A stretch of 64,000 bases of DNA, from assembly GCA_013399855.1 (NCBI GenBank), contig VXAY01002882.1, positions 259,654-323,653 of the forward strand, in the 5' to 3' direction. The notes under the pieces are model-generated. The model searched no databases. It was not told the DNA's origin and was given only the letters and a program-made list of their open reading frames with translations. This stretch comes from Oxyruncus cristatus (lineage: Eukaryota; Chordata; Aves; Passeriformes; Cotingidae). Position numbers and translations under genes: made by a program. This document shows, in pieces, positions 1 to 13,000 of this stretch (position 1 is the stretch's first letter; each line of letters starts with the position of its first letter).

Positions 1-3000
1 TTAAATATCATTAGCAGACCAACTGCTTTGTTCACATAAATTAATTACTTACAGGTTTCTTTTCTGCAGTGGTACCTGAAGCTGAAGTTGGCAGCTCCCA
101 TTTGGAGAATCCAATGTCCCCTGGTGTTACGAAAATACACCAAACAAAATATTGGCATTGTTTTTTGGTTAAAAAATTACTAAATTCTTTAAGTCATTTT
201 AAGTAAAAACAAATTAAATCTGTACGTTTTGTTTTCCTTTCAGTAATAAATGTTGGGGATGAGATTAAAAACCCTGTCCCAAGCCATCACCAAATTTTCC
301 TTTTTTTTAATACATTGCTATTACATAGCCTAACTGTGTGACCAGACCCTGTGCCTCTTGCATCAGGGGGCATACAGAGTTCACACTTATCCACTTTCTA
401 ACCAAAGTTCAAATCTCGCTGTCTATGCACATCCTACACCACCTCACGGTCAAGAGGTTCTCATTTGGTTTAAGCAGGAAAGTCTTTAGCAATTTCCTGA
501 AAGACTTTGCTGTGATCTGTTGAGATCCTGTCAGATACACTGTCCGCTCCTGCTCAAGTCTGTTGAACTGCCACATTACAAAAGCCTGCCTCAAGTTAAG
601 TGTATTTCCTTGTGCTCTTCAAAATACGGTGAGTTTAAAGTGATTGTTCACAAAGCATGCTGTGAGCAACTCCTGATGGTAGTGTTAGTTCCCTAGCATA
701 CACGGCTGCTGCAGTTACCTGTTCAGTATCAGTTATCCTGCTACAGTATCAGCTGCGCTGATCCTGTACAGATACTGCTCTTCTCAGTAGGCTGAGGTGT
801 CAGATCTTGAAGTCTCATCAGCACAGTTGTGGGAGCTATTCACAGAGCTGGCTTCAACCTTTTAAATTAGAGCTGAGATCCGGTGTTTTTGACAGAGAAT
901 CACCACAGGAAACAGAAGACTTTGCTCAAATGCCATATAAGTGGAATAAAAATGAAAGACCTATGCTAGAAAGCAAGAGTTTTCTAAGTGTGAACTGACA
1001 GAGGGAACTTCTAGTAAGACAGAGAGAATAATAGGGTTCTTGCAGTTTCTCACTGCCAGCCTTTCACACCAGTATGCTCCAGGGTGAATCCAAAACATAC
1101 TGCTGGAAATAGTTTCTCCAGAGAGACGCTACAAATTAGTTAGTGCTAGGAGTGCCTTTCTGCACATCACTTTCCATACTGTTCCTGAGTGCCATGGGTC
1201 ACTGAGCCCTGTTTTGGTGAGCTGTGACACAGGCCTCTCATTACGGCAGGTACCATAAACAAAAGCACATAAAAGATTAATAATTTTAGAAACTGAACCT
1301 CTGTAAGCTTCATGTAAGACTCAGAGCAGGCAGAAATTAATGTGTAAAATCCTTGCCTGTGCATCATCATGCACAAGGGAGGGGTGAATTAGACCAATGT
1401 CAAACACTTCCAAAATGTCTTTGCTACAATGTTGTGACAGCAACACAATGCTTCCTGGGAAATGTGACTCTGAACCCCAGTATGTTGAGACAATCCTGTG
1501 ACAGTCTAACCCACCACAAATCTCTTGCACCCAGAGAGCAGAGACAGAACTTCTCCTAACCTTCCTCCTACATCTCCAATTAGCTGTCATCTTCTCTGCT
1601 TACTTTTGAGTGTTATTGTCAATATCAGAGTGTTTGCTGAAACACAAACTCATTGTTTCCTGTAAACTTTGTTTTCTTGATAGAAAGGCAAGCTAATTTT
1701 CCTTTTGTTACTGTATTGTATGTTCTCATGATTATCTGAACAGTCTGTAACTGATAAAATATTTGTCAGATGAAAATTAATTCTCTTTCACTTAATATTG
1801 TTTTCTTCTATGATGGATTTTACTTGTAAGGGGGAAAAAAAGTAATGATATATAAACCCCCACCACTGATAAAGGCACACACAGAGAACTATTTCTTCTC
1901 TCACTATCTGTTATTATGTGCTTCAAGATTCCAGAAAAATAATAACCTCTTCCATATTTTGTTTATGAATTAAAGGCTTCATTTGCAACAACCCCTCACT
2001 TAATTCCATCCTGAACCCCGGTTTTAGTTTCCAAGTGTCAGATAGGCATAGTGACAGGTAAATTATACTAAATCAGAAGTAAATAATTGTCTTCCCACTC
2101 AGACGTGTGAATGTGAAAATGAACTTTTAAGATTTTTACAACACAAAAATATTTTTTGAGCCATTTTGAACCACTGAATTGCTGCAATTATCTAAAATGA
2201 CACAGAAAAGTTCTGCTCCTCCTCCAAAGGGTTTAATAGGATGCTGTGCTCATGATGTGTAAATAAGCATTTGTTTAAATAGTCACGGTGCAACTCTCAC
2301 CACAGGCTGCCAGCAACCATGCTTTTTGCAGAGTAACAGAAAGCACAGAGGACATTGAACACCAAGAAGGAAAGTGTTCACCATGAACACAAGGCTGGGA
2401 GAAATGAGCACTGTCAAGAACTGCCACACTGCTGTTGGGCAGAAGGCAGCTGGGCAGCAGCACCCCCAAAGAAGCACAGGGTGGGCACAGGCACGCTGCC
2501 ATATTCCAGGCATGGAAAGTACTCTAAAAAAGGGACTGCCTCTTCACCCAGCATGACATCTTAAGCCAGTTTTCAGCACCAACACTCAGTATTCCTGCTG
2601 AAAGGTGAATTGTACCAAAATGCCACAGAAACAGTTCTGTTCCCAGTGTTATTCAAAATGACATTTTTCCCAAATTAGACTTATTTAACCCACTACTTCA
2701 TCTCTGCACTCAAGCTCCAGAGCTGCCAGGAGGAGCCAGAAAGCCCAGGGCTACTAACTGTAATTGAAGACACTTCAATATCTGGCTGTAAAGTACCCAA
2801 AGAAATAGCTCTTACATCAGTGTAGTACAAAGCAAGTTTATTAATTACAAAACGACTTTTAAACACTTAACCAATTTTTTCTTGAAACAATGAATCCATA
2901 CGAGCATTTTAACATTTGGCTCTGTACTATGCAAAAAAAGTGTCAAAATAGGAATTCTGCAAAACTGGGTTTTCAAAATATGGGAACATCACACCATTTT

Positions 3001-4643
3001 CAAACCAACTATGTAATTAGTCATTTGTAATTGTCAGTTTACTGAATTCTTCAAGTTAATTCCACATCATTCTACATCACTTATTTGTACTGCTAGCTCC
3101 AATTTTCCTCTAGCTTTCTTTATTCAGTGTATTACCACAGGGTTTTGACAGGTTTGAACTGTGCAAGAGAGAATGGGAGAGACCATTAAACCATGTATGA
3201 TGACAAAAACCAATGCAAACAGGTTTTTGAAATGAACAGCAGAAATTCCTTCTCAGGAATATTGAAAATTGAATAGTTTCCTTGAGTAGTATGGCCCTGG
3301 AGAAATCTTCGATTTTAGAAGAAAGCCATTTTGTCTCTATCAAACACTCCAATAAAAATTGCTTCTCAGTTCTGTTTTCAGCATGAGCTGTATCTGTTCC
3401 TGCCCAGATGGAAAATGTCCCTGTGCCAGCACCTCACCCTGCAGTGACAATGGGACTGGGAGGGTTGTGAATGCCCAGACAGACAGATTCCATGGGCTGG
3501 GAGGGCTGGGGATCTCCCACATGTGCCTCAGACCCTGGCAGCACATCCAGCCCAATTCTGCCAATCCTATGGCATCTGCCACTTCTTTGAGAATAATACA
3601 AAGATTTGTCTTAAGTTCATCATGGTATCCTATTCTTCTTCAGCAAAATTTCTGGCAGCTCCAGAACCACCAAACTTTCTATCTGAGTTAGGATTACGCA
3701 AGTGCTTAATGATTTTTAAATTAATTTTGTCAGTCCTTTTGTAGGTTAGCTTGTGGATATGAGTCCTTAGGATAGATTTCCAATATATTACTTCATTGAC
3801 TTAGAAATTCAGTAAAGTATTATAGATGACAAAAGAGACACAAGAATAAAAGTAAATTTTGGACAACCAGGAATCTAATTCTCATTGGCAACTGGCTTCC
3901 CGCTAGGCATCAGCTTTTAAATCTATGGTTCTATTTCTCAATTATATAATTGAGGGGTAAACAGTTCAGGGAAATCAGTGTCATCCTCAGGCTGAAGATG
4001 ACAAAAGATGTTATAATTTCTGAAATCATAATTATTTTAAAGACAAAACATATTTACTGTAGTATTGTAATAGTTGTAGTGTTGTAATAGTGAATCAGGG
4101 CCCTGGCCCTTTGAACACATCTCAACAGAAAATAATTCACAAATTACGTCACAAAATAAACCTTTTAGATAGATGTAAGTGGATGGTGCTTTTACCCTCC
4201 AAAACTCCACATTTTTGGTATTTCTGCTTTTCTGTTTTGAGGGCTTTCAAATTCTATTACACTTGTATAAACACAAAAAGACACGAACACATGACCAGTG
4301 ATCTTGTACAGAATGGTATTAAACCTTTGTGGATGTTTATGCTCTCTATGTCTCTTTTTCTGCAGCATTTACAGGTCCCGTAAGTAATTGGATATTGAAA
4401 CTCAAAGAAGTACTCTACCTGCAAGAATTATTTCTTTGATTAAAAAATCTATTTTGGAAGATAAATGCTTTTTACCTGAAAATGCTTTTTACCTTTCTGG
4501 TAAAAGATGTGGCAAACAAAAAAATTGGTTCACAGCTCCGAATTCTTTTCGTATAGAAGATTAGTATTTTCAGATAAGATACATTTTTAGTAAAACATTA
4601 CTGACTAGTTTTACCTACTAAATCTACTTAAAATTTAGTGATA
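1..4643. other. Unique AT-rich sequence, no gene recognised
   Basis: No reading frame here exceeds about 110 codons and none resembles a known protein. The longer frames (for example around 3359-3691) lack convincing splice sites and overlap frames on the other strand. A T-rich acceptor-like sequence ends near position 69, but no good donor follows it. I see no repeat family, RNA gene or tandem array. The stretch is best read as intergenic or intronic DNA. Confidence 0.6.
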
Positions 4644-4676
4644 ATCAACCCAGGCCATTCTATGATTGTATGATAA
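4644..4676 (+). repeat. CR1 LINE 3' tail, extremely truncated
   Basis: About 30 bases read like the last bases of a sense CR1 element: a CAACCC..CCATTC motif followed by TATGATTGTATGATA, the degenerate octamer repeat that ends avian CR1 copies. Nothing upstream looks like CR1, so only the extreme 3' end is present. CR1 inserts are usually 5'-truncated, which fits. The assignment rests on the tail motif alone. Confidence 0.55.
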
Positions 4677-6267
4677 TGAAGAGCAGAAAAAACTAACCAA
4701 CTTCCTTGTCCCTGACTCAATAGAAAAGTCAGAAATAGAATGAGGTAACCTTGAGCAGGACCCAGCCTATGTGTGGCATCTCAAATACCATACTGAAAAG
4801 CAGTTGAAATGACCAGCACCACAAGCCAGCCCTCATGGGCATTTCCCAAACAATGGCATCCCCTGGGGAAATATCTGCGTTATCTAAGATCCTGTTGCAC
4901 AGCAACAGCTGGGCAGTGTTGACTTCTTACCAGCACCCACCGTACACTGGAGTGATATTGCCAACATAATAAAAAGTTCATTTGCAGCAGCAAAAGTCCA
5001 AGATTGCTTTTAATCTACAAATTAGACTGCAGATTTTGACCATTTCACACATAGTTCTCAAATAATAGGGAGCAAGGCTCAGATATTAACCACAGAAGCT
5101 CTATAATCCATGAGAAAACGTGCAATAAAGGTGGCAAATGTTTCAGGGTGGCTAAATTATGAGATATTTTGTCATTATCAAGCTGCAGATTGTGACTCAT
5201 GCTATAAAGACATTTTTTTAGCCTGTATAAATACGCCTTCTTTTTTTTTTAAAATGCCAAGGGCTAGATTTTGATCTGGTGTAGCAACATCATATATAGC
5301 TATCCCAGATGGTGCAACAGAGGTTAGTCCCACATGCACCTATTCACTGTGTGGACAATAGGAACTTTTGAGTTGACTCAGACCTATAAAGTTCTATACA
5401 GACGTGAGAATTCGAGCTGAAAACATGGTTCAAGCTGTATTCCTGGGTTTTCTAAGTCCTTAATATCTTAGACAGAGGAAAATTTGTAAGACTTAAATGC
5501 CTGTTTTAAATGCCTTTCAGATCTGTACATACAGCCGTGCACTCTGGGGAATCTAAAAAGCTTATTCAGTGAAAGTGGTTATGCAAAAATAGCAACACTG
5601 TAGCTCTGCCAACACACTTCTTACCTGTATTTCATCTCTCTGCCTTACAAACATAAGAAACATTTTCACAAGAAAAACTAAAAAACTTCCAGGAGCATGG
5701 GCTATCATCTTCTGTTTCAAGTATTATACTATTATAGTTATACCAAGAAGAGATAATTGTCTATGCAAGTACTCACTGTAAAGTACTGTCTTTTATTAAT
5801 GAGATAGGAAAGATATCCATTTGGATTTCGGATCCTTGATTTTCAGTGTTAGTAGATAGGGAATGAAATTCCTTCTGCTCACAAGTTAGGCAAATTTACT
5901 GTGAAATTAATAAAATAATCTGCAATGCAGCCTTTCAGGTTCATGTAAAGTTATAAACATTCATTTAAAAACAGCTATTACAGATTGCTCGTATGTGAGG
6001 GATTGTTGGTATCCGGATGAATGAAGGGACATTGAACAGGTTTTTATACACCAATTCAAAGATTCTCTTTATGGTTAAGTACAGATGAGTTAAAGTAAAA
6101 GGAGAGAAAATAAAGAAGTTTATTTAAATAATATTCAAACTACTCCTTTGCTTCCCTATGTACTTCTGCAAGTCTCTGAGTGAGAGAAAGAAGAAGAACT
6201 AGCATTCCTGCTTTCTCTATTCAGCTGTGAGTGGTGTTTGGCTAAAGAATATCTGCAGAGACCAGGG

Positions 6268-6294
6268 AAGAGAGAGTCCTAAAGACTCTCTCTT
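6268..6294. repeat. Perfect 11-bp inverted repeat (hairpin)
   Basis: AAGAGAGAGTC at 6268-6278 is followed by a five-base loop (CTAAA) and its exact reverse complement at 6284-6294. The stem alternates purines on one arm and pyrimidines on the other. No pyrimidine-rich terminator or known small RNA fold accompanies it, so it is recorded as a structural repeat of unknown role. Confidence 0.8.
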
Positions 6295-7594
6295 TTAAGA
6301 CCAGTCCTAAAACTGAGGGAAGGAGGCCTTTGTCTGGGACCCAGTTCACCAAAGCTGCTCTGGACTTCGCTATTGTTAGTCCCAGAATCAAAGCACCCTA
6401 AGGAAAGGTCCAGAAGCTTTTCCTGGGATGCTTCTCAACATTGCTGAGCAGTGAGAAAAAACAGGGAGTGTAAGGGGCAGAGGGTGCCTACACCTGTCCT
6501 TGTGGAAGGAGGCTCAAAGCACCACCAGAGCCAGTACAATTGTGCAGCCCCCATGTTATGAAACCACTTGGGACTAGGCCTGGTAAGACAGCTCAAAAGG
6601 ACATATCTCCTGCAGTCCACTTATCTAAACTGTTTAATTTGAAGTGAGTTTACTCATCCAAGGAGAGGAGATTTCAGGTCCAAAGGACTTAGACACCTGC
6701 AGGGAATTAACAGCTCTGCAAAACTAATGAATAGTCTAAAATAGGGCTTTCTCCAGTGGGAATTGTTCCTTCTGCCATAAAATATATAAATATTAATTGG
6801 ACTAGGGATTTCAACCCTGTTTTTTAATTTTCTTTGTGGATCTCCTAGTCCACGGGCTCTACAATGCTTCCCTCTCCCCAATGAATCTTTAATTATTCTG
6901 CAGGAAATAGAACACCTTCATTACCTTTCTTATTCCTAATATAAAATAAATTCATTAACAGGAAGAAATGGAAAGGGATTAATTTTTCCTCAAAGGGAAC
7001 ATGTGAAATGGGTGGAATATGAAACATATCAGATATTAAATAGGAGCATTTATACTAATTTTCAACTGAAGAGTGTCAATTGATTTCAGCAGAGTACATC
7101 TGAGTTCAGACTTTTAGGAATGGATTTTTTAGGAACAGTACCAGATGTGAGGTCAAGTGAGAAGCTCTTACCTTAGGTATGGTGGGACTCTGTGTCCACC
7201 AGAATTTTACAACTTCTTTGTGTTTCCATCATAAGTGATATGAATTATCAGCAAAATAGAAGCTTGAAAGACCAAAACAAGGATAGCGTACGCAATTCAT
7301 TATCAAAATAATATAATGAAATAAGGCTATTGGTTACATCTTGGGGAAAAAAGTAGCCATACTCTAGTAAAGGACTTGGTAATTTTCTCCTGTCTTTGTT
7401 ATTGTCACTCTCAGATATGTCACTATAAACCCACAGCTGCAAGCTTGTGGAGGATCAGTGAAAACTCTAAAATGTGACATGTTCCCACTGATTTTTAAAA
7501 GTGTTACAGTTTACTTCTGTATTTGTGTGCTCAAGCAGAAACCCACAGCAGGGACGTCTGTGACTATCACTAAGCTTACAGAGATAGCCATGTA

Positions 7595-7650
7595 AAGGTA
7601 TTTTACAAAGGAGTAATTATCTCCATCTTTCACAAAATATCACAACTGGG
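7595..7650 (-). repeat. Possible MIR-type SINE relic
   Basis: The order GTAATTAT-CTCCAT-TTTCACA-AACTGGG resembles the reverse strand of the MIR core 3' section (the 'attattatccccatttcacagatg..aaactg' part). The match is short and diverged, so chance similarity is quite possible. Confidence 0.25.
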
Positions 7651-9963
7651 TATTCTCATGTTGTTAACATTTTCTTAGTGATAACTAATTAATTTGGATG
7701 CTAAATAATTATAATTATAATCAATAATGACCCTGCTCTATATTACAGTTCTCACCTTCAACCTCTTTTGTACCTCTATGCTCACACAAATGCCTTCCTC
7801 AAAATTTTGGATTAAGGATCCCAACAGATGAAAAGCTTTGAGTCACCTGGGTCATGTTCAGTGATTCTGCAGACAGTCTTCACTCTAATAACCTCCAATT
7901 TCAAATTACTTGGACCTTACTTGACTTTTTAAGATTATAGTCACCCTTCTTTCTTCACCTGTCACTGTTTTTTACAATGAGAATTCTTGAACACAATGCA
8001 GTTGAAAAAAGTTGAAAAGAAATAACTCTAAAGAAAAGGGAAAATACAGAAATATATAAGAAGTTGATGATTCAACTAGATCATACTGTTATTCAAGTCT
8101 CCTACCTCTACAAACTTTTTACATGCATTCTCTCTCCCTGTTAAAACTCAATGCAACCAAGAATGTTACAGGGGAACATGAGAATCTGAGGAGGTTGTGT
8201 GCCTGATTTTCTTAAAGCATGAATTGGAAAATAGGTATACATGTCCACTGTTGAAGCAGACACTACATTTTCTACTTTAGGATAATCTGCTGCATTTGTA
8301 TGTATGTTGACATTGATCTTCTTTATAAAAACAAGATGCCACAATCTTCATAAAGATCTTAATATTTACTTGTTATGTTTGCATTCCAAATGGCTTGATT
8401 CATCTGCCTGAAATTTCCCCGAATTCAGACTGCAGAATTTAGTACAGAGTCTGCCACCCCTTCACAGAAGTGAACAGAAACGGTCAGTGACAGTGTTTGT
8501 GGTCCATTGCACATCATAGGAAGACAGTGGGAAAACTCTTGTCACTGGAACACTCGTTTCACGCACACATAAAAACTTACTTAAAGGGAAGAAAAAGTGC
8601 ATCACTAGAACTCAAGATGATAGTTCTTAAAACAATTCTAAAGTATCAACTGTAAACAAAAAATATGGAAGAAAAACCAGACTATTTAACAAAATAAGGA
8701 AAAAACAAAGTCATGTATATAGCTTCTGCAGACATAAAATTCAAGAGAGTGTGTAAAATATTTCTGAATGTGCAATATTTGATTATGCTCTCTTCCAAAG
8801 ACATAACAATTTTTACATTGACAGATAAAACCACAGAAACATTTTTAAAATATATATATATTTGTAATCCAGAAATTATTCTGTAAGGAATGTTTCAGAG
8901 CCTTTTCTACAACCTGCTCATTAGTGGATGCAAAGGATTGAGCCTAGAGCTAACAGTAATTTTCAAATAAAACACTTGGCAGCAGGAGTGTCAAATACCT
9001 GTGCATGGGTGGAACACAAAGGGCCTACAGTGATTAGACAAATCAAGCAATATCTGTAAGACTGAGTTGAGAAGATGCTCCTCAGGGATGCAGTGGATTC
9101 AGCAAGAGGCAGATTATGGACTCTTGGGCTCCTTCTGTTTCAATTTTCTAGCGTTCTATAAAATACTGAATGAAAAAGAATGAAGCATTTCAGTACAAGT
9201 AAGCCGAAGTAAATCCAGTTTGCTTTTGGCACAGCAACAACAAAGAAGCCATAGCATGACGCTAAAAAAGTTAATTAAATTGACTTCTTTTTCGTACGAC
9301 CTTGGAAAAGGTGCCAGTGCAACTTGAGTATTCATAGCCTACAGTTCTCCATATCTGTTTCTTGCGTTTGAATTTGCCGTATTTTTTCACATTCTAGGAA
9401 TCATTAAAACAGTAAATGATGTTTTTAAAAAATCAGTGTCTTCCTTATGTCTTTACTTTCTCATCTTGCAGTAATGGACTCTCTAGAAAGTAAGGGTAAT
9501 TTAATTACAAAGTGTTCATAAAAACACGTATATGCATTATATGTTTATAGTTACACTGTTTATGAATATTTGAATTCCTCAAGCACAAATGTAGATGAGT
9601 ATGAGTAAATGGCATTGACAAAAGAGCTGGGCCTTAGTAATCAGTCAAACAAAAGGATTTCATGCATCTCTGCAAGAAAATGAGGTTATGAGACTCAAAA
9701 CAGACCAACTATGAGAAAAAGCCTTCTTAAAAATATTATGCTGATTTATGATTGCCAAGTGGTAATAATGTCACATTTATACTGTTAATGCTACACTGCA
9801 TCACTACATCTGAGAAACATATCTTTTCATCTTTACAGGGAATCACCTCAAACAAAGTAATCAGTTTCTCAGCTAAGTTTGCATTTTGTGAGAAAATGAA
9901 TGTTATTTCTACTTTTTCCATTTTATCCTCTGTTAAAGGGTTCAGCCAGCGCCCAGAGTCATT

Positions 9964-10087
9964 AAAAAAAAAAAAAAAAAAGGCAAGGCAAGGCAGAAAA
10001 AATACAAAGGGGGGAAAGGCAGGCAGAAAGGCAAGAAAAAAAAACCAAACAAACAAAAAAAGAAAGAACAATTTAAAATAAAAAAAC
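9964..10087 (+). repeat. A-rich low-complexity tract
   Basis: Eighteen consecutive A residues at 9964-9981 are followed by about 105 bases of A-rich and purine-rich sequence with GGCA-type and AAAC-type short units. It gives apparent Lys-rich frames on the plus strand and Phe-rich frames on the minus strand, which are artefacts. It could be the decayed poly(A) end of a retro-insert, but the sequence just upstream shows no recognisable gene or AATAAA signal. Confidence 0.8.
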
Positions 10088-13000
10088 ATCCATGTGGCAA
10101 GGAAATCAGGGATTCCACTAAAACTGATTTGCTAAAAGATAAAGCAAGATATTTCACTCAAAAAGCTGAAAAAACCTTGGCAGTATTTTTTTTACTGTGC
10201 TGGTCCTTAAATTAAGCTTAGCCCAATCAAGAAAACACAAGGTCTACAGACTTTGCTGGTTGCTTCTCCAGGAAAGGTGAACCAACTCTGCAGGCAACAA
10301 GGCAATCAGGTAGGTCTGCTAGTAGTCAAGGAGATTCCAACAATAATTTGGAAATAGAAGGCATCAATGCTGGAAGCATGCACACCTACTTTATAGCTCA
10401 GGGCTGGACTGTGGATCCTGGGCTCTCTGTGCTCTCAGCATGGCACAGAGCTGCCTGTCCAGAGCCCTGAGTCTCTGCTATATTAATACTAGCAAAACAC
10501 AAAGAATAACAGAAAACATAAGCAAAGTAAACCCTGCTTAGCATGCGTAAAAGTTATCATTTCTGCCCTTGGATGTCTTTGTCTTGAAAAGTGAAGGTCT
10601 TACAGAAATAAGGCAGCTGTACAGCATATTTATTAGGGTCAGATACACAGGTTCAAATGACCACTTGAAAGCCAGTAACTTTTTCTGAGGTTTAGGAGTC
10701 AGATTCAGTACTTTGAAGTTTATTTTTTTACTGAGTATTTCAGCACTTTCTGTTCCCTGAGCAGCTGAGAAGACAGCATGTATGAAATCTCAGGAGGAAC
10801 AGAAATTAGGTTCTTGGACGTTTCCCATTCAATTCCAGGCCTGCTCAGAGAAGATCTAAGACAACCTTTGGATTTTCAACACTTGCCTGAACTGAACTCC
10901 TCAAACTTTGAAGTTTGCTCATTACTTTATCAAACTGAAGTCTAATTTATGTTTCATACTCTTACACCATGTAAAAATCTCAGAGGACTTGAGAAGTAAA
11001 AATATAGGCTGAATGTGATTATGAAAGTCTTTTTCCTTCAAACATACTCCTAATGGAGTTTGGTGGGTTCACCAAGGAGCTCCACAAGGAACTGCTGATG
11101 TCAGTATGACAAGCTTTTTCTGTACACAAATTGGTGAAGGTAGAAACACACACCTGGTTAAAAATTTCCTTCTAAATAGTCGGCGCAATGCCACCAGCAA
11201 AGACTCAACATGCAGAGCAACTTGTACAGAGTGTATTCAGATAACAGCAACTCAGAAATTTTCTCCATCAAGAGTGCAACTGCACTCAGCAAGTTGAAAG
11301 TTAGAATATGAATATATGAATAGCTATTTCTAATCTCCTTTGTGACTGTAAAGAACATCTAAAGGTAGCCTCACTTAAATCAGCCTCTCAAAGCTATTGT
11401 TGGTTAAATATTGACCCGAGGATTTTTATATTAAAGTACCTACCCACACTTACTGAAATCAATGGCATATTTGTATTACCAGCACTGTGCTAGAATTCTG
11501 GATGCTGCAGGCTTTCTAGGGACAGCAAAAAAGATCTTTGGGCAACCATGGTTTTATGAAATCAAGAGTTTAATTTTTTATATGAATTTCTATCACAATG
11601 TCTTTATAAACACTAAATTGGACAGGCATCTATGAATCCCCATGTGATTTGCATTCAACAGAGTCCTTCTGATAACGGATGAACATAGGGTTTGCAAGGG
11701 TGGAGGAGATTGTGGGGAATAGTTCATCTTCACGTTCTCCTCCCAGTGCCAAAATACCTTGCTGTGGTTTTCTGTCAGAGCAGTGCTTTCCACACTCAAT
11801 CAGAAACAGAAAGGGAGGAGGCTTTAAGCATTCTTTTAACAAAAGAAGACATGAGGTATGCCCATTTAGGCACTGGAGCAGAAAGCATGCTGAAAAAGGC
11901 AGGTGTGATGTGATGAGGTGTATAAAACTTTTTTTGCACAAATAATTAAAGTAATGGGGGGAAAATTATTCGGAGCAATATAAAACTTGCATGTTCTATT
12001 CCAAGATTCAGATTTCCCTTTGAGGTAAGAAAAGTTGCCTCCTGCTTCAAATATATCACTAACAAAACCAAGACCATGATTTTTGTAAAAATGATAGGAA
12101 AAAATACAGAATCTGGTTTTTATTGTAGAGGATGTGACAGGTGTAATAAATGGGAACATGCACAGATCAGTAAATTCCCTGCTATCCCTTAAGTATCATC
12201 CAGATTGCTTTGTGGGTGATATCCATTTGTGGGAGTCAGGTACACTCCATGTTCTTCTGCACAGGACTGCAGCTGCATCTCTCCAGACTTTAATCTGCAG
12301 GACACACCCTCTCATTAACCACACTGCAATTGCTATGAGTGAATCTGCCTGGCTGGCTTTACCTTCAGAAGCAGCAGAAAGGGAGCATAGAGATCCTAGA
12401 TGACAAAAGGCATGTATAACCTTTGGCAGTCAAATTATCAGGTGAGAATAAAATTCTGTCTTATCAGGCAACTCAGTGTCTTATTCAATCAGGACTCCAT
12501 AGGATGCTGCCCCATATGCATCAATCTGCCTTTGTGACCCATTAAAATATTTTGGCAGGCTCTTCCAAGAGGCCTGCAAGCACATCTGAACCATCAATGT
12601 CTTTGATTTCCTAGATGGAACAGCAAAGCCCGAAAGCCAGCTCTTATGCACAGCACAGTGTGATACTCGAGTTACTAATGATGGCAGTTTTTATTGTATG
12701 ACTCCTCCATCATTATCTTGACAGCTGATCTTCCAGGGTCAAAACCACATTACAGACCAATGCTGAGCCATCTGGGGACAAAACTAGCGACTCATTCCTG
12801 TGAGTTCTGTGAGTTCCCTTGTTTATATTCTGGAGCCCTCAGGCACCACCTGACTCTAGATGATCTGTCTGCTACAGAACATACCTGTAGAATAATGGAA
12901 TCTGTAGACCGGGCTGTTTCTCCTCTTCTACCATTTTTGCTGTGCCTATGCCTACAGCAACATATGTTACACTATCCAAATATACTAAAATTTGTTTGTT

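Larger units (their letters stand above)
4677..9963. other. Unique AT-rich sequence, no gene recognised
   Basis: No frame here is longer than about 75 codons. Besides the hairpin at 6268-6294 and a weak MIR-like stretch, the only structure is simple: a short TA run at about 8850-8862 and small AT-rich palindromes such as the 14-base one near 7702. No RNA gene or conserved exon was seen. Confidence 0.6.

Noticed and set aside
2575..2590. TTCAGCACCA, the left half of a REST/NRSF site
   Set aside because: The right half of the motif is absent.
9736..10157. Lys-rich and Phe-rich frames
   Set aside because: Products of the A-rich low-complexity tract.
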